Positions 14,919 through 19,138 of a stretch of DNA of 19,138 nucleotides are shown here, piece by piece. The position numbers were made by a program, and so were the translations under genes. The stretch's first letter is position 1. Each line of letters begins with the position of its first letter. The notes below the pieces were generated by a model. It was not told where the DNA came from. It saw only the letters and a list, made by a program, of their open reading frames with translations, and ran no database searches. This stretch comes from CBFDBF01 sp050287725 (lineage in GTDB: Bacteria; Pseudomonadota; Gammaproteobacteria; Chromatiales; Chromatiaceae), in contig JBNKCL010000073.1 of the NCBI GenBank assembly GCA_050287725.1, forward strand, positions 1-19,138, read 5' to 3'.

Positions 14919-15385
14919 GGCGACGTTTGTTCCCTGGTGGTCCGCGCGACCAATATCATTCCAAAGACCCGTATCAAAGCCGGTTGCTGCACCGAGTGTA
15001 GCGGAATCGGCGCGGGGCTGGCCAGCAGGAAAAGATCTTTCCCCGCAGCCTCGTATTTCCATGTTATGGGTAGGGGTGAAAACCGGCAGAAGATAACAGT
15101 ATTGGCTATTCTGTAAAAGACAAGGGCGACATCCGCAATAAAATTACCCGTCTGAACACTCGGTAAGGGCGCGTTGTTCAATATCAAAACTCCTCCTGCT
15201 GAGGAGGTTTTTGCATTTGGTGGCAATAAGCCGTTGAAAAGAAACCAGGACGAGGGTTTCATTTTACAACCCTGATGATTACAAGCCGGATGTTCAGGAA
15301 TTGAAACCGGATCGACAACAACACACCACGAAATGTAACCCCTTTCTATCGACGGGACAGTGTAGTCGTACACAGGAGCGAACGT
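14919..15385. other. 467-bp divergent intergenic region with hairpins
   Basis: This gap between glk and the flavodoxin-egtD operon holds no convincing protein gene. A terminator-like hairpin at 15192-15212 is annotated separately. At 15241-15273 two hairpins exclude each other: GAAACC/GGTTTC (15241-15246, 15255-15260), followed by ATTTT, and AGGGTT/AACCCT (15253-15258, 15268-15273). On the minus strand TTTACA near 15117 and TTATCT 15 bases on form a weak candidate glk promoter. A clear promoter for the rightward operon is not seen. Confidence 0.45.
15192..15212 (+). terminator. Terminator-like hairpin with no upstream gene
   Basis: CCTCCT (15192-15197) pairs with AGGAGG (15202-15207) around a GCTG loop and is followed directly by TTTTT. 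AAAA lies just upstream (15186-15189). The last plus-strand gene upstream ended about 2 kb earlier, so the hairpin either ends an unannotated small RNA or is an attenuator in the leader of the downstream operon. The reverse strand also gives AGTTTT after the stem. Confidence 0.5.
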
Positions 15386-16129
15386 ATGGCGAACGAAAAA
15401 CAGGGCGATATATGCGAGGAAGTTCGGTGGGATTTTTCGGATTTGCGGGCACTGTATTTGAACTGTACTTTGAAACGATCTCCGGAACTCTCACATACGC
15501 AGGGGTTGGTGGACATCTCCCGGAAGATCATGGAGAAGAATGGGGTGGCAGCGGAGGTGCTGCGGCCGGTGGACTACGAAATCGCCAGTGGCGTCTATCC
15601 CGATATGACTGAACATGGCTGGGAGCGGGACGAGTGGCCCGCCATCTATGAAAAGGTCAAGGCCGCCGACATCCTGGTGCTGACCAGCGCGATCTGGCTG
15701 GGTGAGAAGACTTCGGTGGCAACCAAGGTGGTCGAGCGGCTCTATTCAAGCTCGGGGGATCTCAACGAGCAGGGGCAATACGCCTACTACGGTCGAGTCG
15801 GAGGCTGTCTGATCACCGGGAACGAAGATGGCGCGAAACACTGTGCCATGAACCTGCTCTATTCGCTGCAGCATCTCGGTTACGTGATCCCGCCACAGGC
15901 GGACGCCGCCTGGGTGGGAGAGGCGGGTCCGGGGCCCTCTTATCTGGATCCCGGTTCCGGCGGGCCTGAGAATGACTTCACCAACCGCAACACCACTTTC
16001 ATGACCTGGAACCTGATGCACATGGCGCGGATGATCAAGGATGCCGGCGGCATCCCGGCGTACGGAAACCAACGTTCCCGCTGGGACGCCGGTTGCCGTT
16101 TCGACCATCCCAATCCCGAATACCGCTGA
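15386..16129 (+). CDS. Flavodoxin family protein / NAD(P)H-dependent FMN reductase-like
   Basis: A 247-residue cytoplasmic protein with the flavodoxin-like FMN fold. The first strand and phosphate-binding loop are at about residues 22-37 (ALYLNCTLKRSPELSHT). The second flavin-contact region is ADILVLTSAIWLGEKTS, and the third GRVGGCLITGNEDGAKH. It resembles proteins annotated as flavodoxin family or FMN-dependent reductase; the electron donor and substrate are unknown. The C-terminal 40 residues, with YGNQRSRWDAG, are typical of this subgroup as I recall it. The ribosome site AGGAG (15374-15378) lies seven bases before the ATG. It is the first gene of an apparent operon: egtD begins 32 bp after its stop. 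It could supply electrons to a neighbour, but that is inference. Confidence 0.82.
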   Translation: MANEKQGDICEEVRWDFSDLRALYLNCTLKRSPELSHTQGLVDISRKIMEKNGVAAEVLRPVDYEIASGVYPDMTEHGWERDEWPAIYEKVKAADILVLTSAIWLGEKTSVATKVVERLYSSSGDLNEQGQYAYYGRVGGCLITGNEDGAKHCAMNLLYSLQHLGYVIPPQADAAWVGEAGPGPSYLDPGSGGPENDFTNRNTTFMTWNLMHMARMIKDAGGIPAYGNQRSRWDAGCRFDHPNPEYR

Positions 16130-16161
16130 ATCGAATCGCTTATGAACAGGGAGTCCTGATA

Positions 16162-17118
16162 ATGTTGGATCGTCTTGCCGCCTTTCACGATATGGAACCC
16201 GCGGAGGAGGATTTTCGCTCCGCCGTAATCGCCGGTCTATCCGGATCGCCCAAGACCCTGCCCTGCAAGTTTCTGTACGATGAGCGCGGCTCACAACTAT
16301 TCGAGGAGATCTGTCGGTTGGAGGAGTATTATCCCACCGACACCGAGATCGCGTTGTTGCGCGCACATGCCGGTGAGATCGCGAGCTGCGTGGGAGACGG
16401 GTTTCATCTGGTGGAGTTCGGCAGCGGAGCCAGCGTCAAGATCCGCATCCTGCTTGATGCGCTGGATGAACTCCGCTCTTATGTCCCCATCGATATCTCA
16501 CGCGATCACCTGATCCGTTCGGCCGCCGAGCTGGCGGAAGAGTTTCCGGAACTGCCGGTGATCGCCGTTTGTGCCGACTACACACAACCGATGGAGCTCG
16601 CGGGTCTGGACGAGGGACGGCGGGTGGGTTTTTTCCCCGGCTCCACCATCGGGAACTTCACGCGCGAGGAGGCGGTGGATTTTTTGACCAACGCCCATGA
16701 GTTGCTGCAGGGCGGCGGGTTGGTGATCGGGGTCGATCTGATGAAAGCCCCCGCCATCCTGGAGGCTGCTTATGACGATCCCGGGGGGGTGACCGCCGCC
16801 TTTAACAAGAACATCCTGGAGCGCTGCAACCGTGAGATCGGGGCCAGCTTCGATCTCGACACCTTTGCCCACCGGGCGGTGGTGAATCAGGAACAAAAGC
16901 GGGTGGAGATGCATCTGGTAAGCCGGCGCGATCAGCTGGTCTCGGTGGCCGGTCGGGCCATTCCGTTTCGTGCGGGCGAGACCATTCACACCGAGAACTC
17001 CCATAAATACACCCTGGAGGATTTCCGGGAATTGTCCGAGCAGGCCGGTTTTCGCCCGGTGAAGAGCTGGGTGGATGGAGACGGGCTGTTTTCGATTCAC
17101 TATCTTGAAGTCAAATGA
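16162..17118 (+). CDS. egtD: L-histidine N-alpha-methyltransferase (ergothioneine synthesis)
   Basis: EgtD adds three methyl groups from S-adenosylmethionine to histidine, giving hercynine, the precursor of ergothioneine. The 318-residue length matches the family (PF10017). Visible features are KFLYDERGSQLFEEI near the N-terminus, the SAM-binding LVEFGSGASVK from residue 83, YVPIDIS, and FFPGSTIGNF with Asn165, which corresponds to the histidine-binding Asn. TENSHKY contains Glu278 and Ser280, matching the Glu-x-Ser pair that holds the imidazole. All key residues look intact. The ATG at 16162 has AGGGAG eight bases upstream; an earlier in-frame ATG at 16093 overlaps the previous gene. Its stop overlaps the start of the next gene (ATGA at 17115-17118). 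No egtB, egtC or egtE is in view. Confidence 0.93.
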   Translation: MLDRLAAFHDMEPAEEDFRSAVIAGLSGSPKTLPCKFLYDERGSQLFEEICRLEEYYPTDTEIALLRAHAGEIASCVGDGFHLVEFGSGASVKIRILLDALDELRSYVPIDISRDHLIRSAAELAEEFPELPVIAVCADYTQPMELAGLDEGRRVGFFPGSTIGNFTREEAVDFLTNAHELLQGGGLVIGVDLMKAPAILEAAYDDPGGVTAAFNKNILERCNREIGASFDLDTFAHRAVVNQEQKRVEMHLVSRRDQLVSVAGRAIPFRAGETIHTENSHKYTLEDFRELSEQAGFRPVKSWVDGDGLFSIHYLEVK

Positions 17119-19138
17119 CGGAGTGGCGGCGCACCATCTGCGGCATCTGCCCGGCCGGCTGCTGGGTGGAGGCGCGCGTGCGGGACGGCCGACTGACGGA
17201 AATCCGCGCCGAAGAGGGTCATCCGTTGGGGATGATCTGCCGGCGTGGTGAGCACGCCCCGGAGATCGTCCACTCCGAGACGGCGCGTCTGCGTACCCCG
17301 CTCCGGCGCGCCGGCCCCAAAGGGAGCTTCGAGTTCGAGCCCTGCTCCTGGGACCAGGCCTATGAAGAGATTGTCGCCAACCTGAACCGGATCAAGGCGG
17401 AGTCGGGCCCCGAGGCGGTCAGTATCTATACCGGCCGCGGGGCGTTCGAGCTGTCGCTTTGCGACATGTACCAGCCCCGGGGGGTGGCGGTCTCCTCGGC
17501 CTCCAACCTGCTGTTCCCGTTCGGTTCCCCCAACACCATGGGGGTGGGGGCGCTCTGCTACGTCTCGTTCGCCATGATTGCGCCCCACGTCACCCTGGGT
17601 CGGATGCTCATCAACATGTTCACCGACATGGAGCATGCGGAGTTGCTGGTGGTGTGGGGCGCCAATCCGGCCACCGATTCCCCCCCGCTGGATATGCACC
17701 GGCTGGAGCTGGCGGCCCGGCGCGGGGCGCAGATCGTGGTGATCGACCCCCGGCGGACCGAGACGGTGGAACGCACCGGGGCGGAGTGGCTGCCCATCCG
17801 GCCCGGCACCGACGGGGCGCTGGCGCTTTCGTTGATCGAGGTGCTGATCGACGAAGAGCTGTTGGACGAAGAGTTCGCCGATAACTGGTGCCACGGGTTC
17901 GAGGAGCTGCGGGGCTATGTCCAGCACTTTTCTCCGGAGGTGGCGGCGGAGATCACCGGGGTGCCGGCGGACACCATCCGTACCCTGGCGCGGCGCATCG
18001 CCGACGCCTCCGGCGCGTGCCCGGTGATGTATACCGGGCTGGAGTACTCCAACTCCGGGGTACAGGCGATCCGCGCAGTGCTGACGCTGTTCGCGCTGGC
18101 GGGACATCTGGATACCCCCGGCGGCATCGGGCTGGCGATGCCCGGCAGCCACTTCCCCATCAACCGCGCCTGCAACCAGCCCAACCCGGATCTGGGGCGG
18201 GCGGTGGCGCGCGACCGCTTTCCGCTCTACTCCGCCTACCGTGGCGAATCACACGCCCTGGGGCTGGTGGATGCGGTGCGTGACGGCGACCCCTACCCAA
18301 TCCGCGGCCTGATCATCCACGGGGCGTCGCTGCTCACCTCCTGGCCCCAGACCCCGGTGTGGCGCGAGACCCTGGCGGGGCTCGACTTCGTGGTGGCCAT
18401 CGATCGCCAGCGGACCGCCGACATGGCCTACGCCGATATCGTGCTGCCGGCCACCACCGGGTTCGAGATCGAGAGCTACATGGTCTACGGCCCTATTTTC
18501 CGGCTGCGTGAGCGGCTGATCGAGCCGGTGGGCGAGGCGCGCAACGACTACCTGATCATGGCCGAGCTGGCGCAACGGCTCGGCTACGGCCATCTCTATC
18601 CTCAGAGCGAAGAGGCGGTGATCCGCCAGGCACTGGAGGGTTCGGGCTTCTCTCTGGAGCAGGTGCGGGACGCCGGCGGCACCGTCACCCTCACCCCGCC
18701 GGTGATGGAGTACCGGAAGTGGCAGAAGGGCTCGCTGCGACCGGACGCGCGGCCCGGCTTCGACACCCCCACCGGCAAATTCGAGATCCGCTCCACCGTT
18801 CTGGAGGAGTACGGTTACGAGCCCCTGCCGCGCTATACCGATCCCGTGGAGGGGCCGCGCGCCCGTCCCGATCTGGTGGCGGAGTACCCGCTGATCTTCA
18901 ACTCCGGCGCCCGGCCGCAGACCGATTTCCGCTCCCAGCACCACGGGATCAAGGGGTTGCTGCGCGACAACCCGGAACCTCGGGTGGAACTCAATACAGC
19001 GGACGCAGCGCGCCGCGGCATCGCCACCGGGGACCTGGTGGCGGTGCGCACCCCGCGCGGGGCGGTGCCGTTCCGCGCCCGGGTGACCGACGACATCGTC
19101 GCCGGTGCCGTCGAGTGCAACATGGGGGGCGGCACCCC
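17115..19138 (+). CDS. Molybdopterin oxidoreductase, polysulfide/thiosulfate reductase-like (3' end cut off)
   Basis: An open frame of 674 codons runs without a stop to the window edge. It is a catalytic subunit of the DMSO reductase (CISM) family. A complete [4Fe-4S] motif is present: Cys9, Cys12, Cys16 and Cys42. FGSPNTMGVGALCYVS contains Cys148, the probable molybdenum ligand, as in polysulfide/thiosulfate reductases and some formate dehydrogenases. LLVVWGANPATDSPP, IVVIDPRRTETVE and DIVLPATTGFE are typical cofactor-binding segments, and the C-terminal pterin-binding domain begins near residue 592. Only the last few dozen residues should be missing. There is no TAT signal, so it should act in the cytoplasm. 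The start overlaps the egtD stop (ATGA), implying coupled translation. GC content looks higher than in neighbours. The substrate is unknown. Confidence 0.88.
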   Translation, partial: MTEWRRTICGICPAGCWVEARVRDGRLTEIRAEEGHPLGMICRRGEHAPEIVHSETARLRTPLRRAGPKGSFEFEPCSWDQAYEEIVANLNRIKAESGPEAVSIYTGRGAFELSLCDMYQPRGVAVSSASNLLFPFGSPNTMGVGALCYVSFAMIAPHVTLGRMLINMFTDMEHAELLVVWGANPATDSPPLDMHRLELAARRGAQIVVIDPRRTETVERTGAEWLPIRPGTDGALALSLIEVLIDEELLDEEFADNWCHGFEELRGYVQHFSPEVAAEITGVPADTIRTLARRIADASGACPVMYTGLEYSNSGVQAIRAVLTLFALAGHLDTPGGIGLAMPGSHFPINRACNQPNPDLGRAVARDRFPLYSAYRGESHALGLVDAVRDGDPYPIRGLIIHGASLLTSWPQTPVWRETLAGLDFVVAIDRQRTADMAYADIVLPATTGFEIESYMVYGPIFRLRERLIEPVGEARNDYLIMAELAQRLGYGHLYPQSEEAVIRQALEGSGFSLEQVRDAGGTVTLTPPVMEYRKWQKGSLRPDARPGFDTPTGKFEIRSTVLEEYGYEPLPRYTDPVEGPRARPDLVAEYPLIFNSGARPQTDFRSQHHGIKGLLRDNPEPRVELNTADAARRGIATGDLVAVRTPRGAVPFRARVTDDIVAGAVECNMGGGT

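Noticed and set aside
17100..18944. Long minus-strand frames opposite the molybdoenzyme
   Set aside because: Their translations are Arg/Pro/Gly/Gln-rich with no family character, whereas the plus frame from 17115 carries complete molybdoenzyme motifs.

Overview
The window looks like a chromosomal segment of a gammaproteobacterial sulfur oxidiser, possibly of the Chromatiales/Sedimenticola type. The main evidence is a complete aprBA pair (dissimilatory adenylylsulfate reductase) with codon use typical of highly expressed genes. TrkA, an Aer-like chemoreceptor, glucokinase and cytochrome b561 all read as gammaproteobacterial. DNA is moderately GC-rich, and I see no insertion sequences, phage genes, CRISPR arrays, tRNAs or rRNAs. 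Taxonomy is inferred from protein resemblance only.

Layout. 1-1310 (+): 3' end of trkA, then an AEC-family permease. 1361-1833 (+): a small secreted protein whose Shine-Dalgarno lies in one arm of a 9-bp inverted repeat. 1913-2551 (-): a thioredoxin-fold protein with a HEAT-like tail. 2646-5518 (+): a probable promoter and dyad, aprB, a terminator-like hairpin between the genes, aprA and a strong terminator. 5668-6555 (+): a YkgJ-type cysteine-cluster protein. 6596-7830 (-): a DUF202 membrane protein and an AlkD-like DNA glycosylase. 8161-13131 (+): a large PhnD-like/PAS/GAF/PAS/HD-GYP receptor, a structured-looking 360-bp leader, and an Aer-like chemoreceptor. 13247-14918 (-): glucokinase and cytochrome b561. 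14919-15385: an intergenic region with unexplained hairpins. 15386-19138 (+): an apparent operon of a flavodoxin-family protein, EgtD (histidine methyltransferase of ergothioneine synthesis) and a molybdopterin oxidoreductase that runs off the window.

How the parts may work together. AprBA oxidises sulfite to APS in the cytoplasm. Neither aprM nor qmoABC lies beside it, so its membrane electron partner must be elsewhere. The HD-GYP and Aer-like proteins suggest control of motility or attachment by c-di-GMP turnover and redox taxis. The last operon is the most unusual part. EgtD sits with no EgtB in view and its stop codon overlaps the start of a molybdoenzyme with a probable Cys molybdenum ligand, which resembles polysulfide/thiosulfate reductases. 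In a sulfur oxidiser this suggests, but does not prove, a sulfur-linked or oxygen-independent hercynine/ergothioneine pathway.
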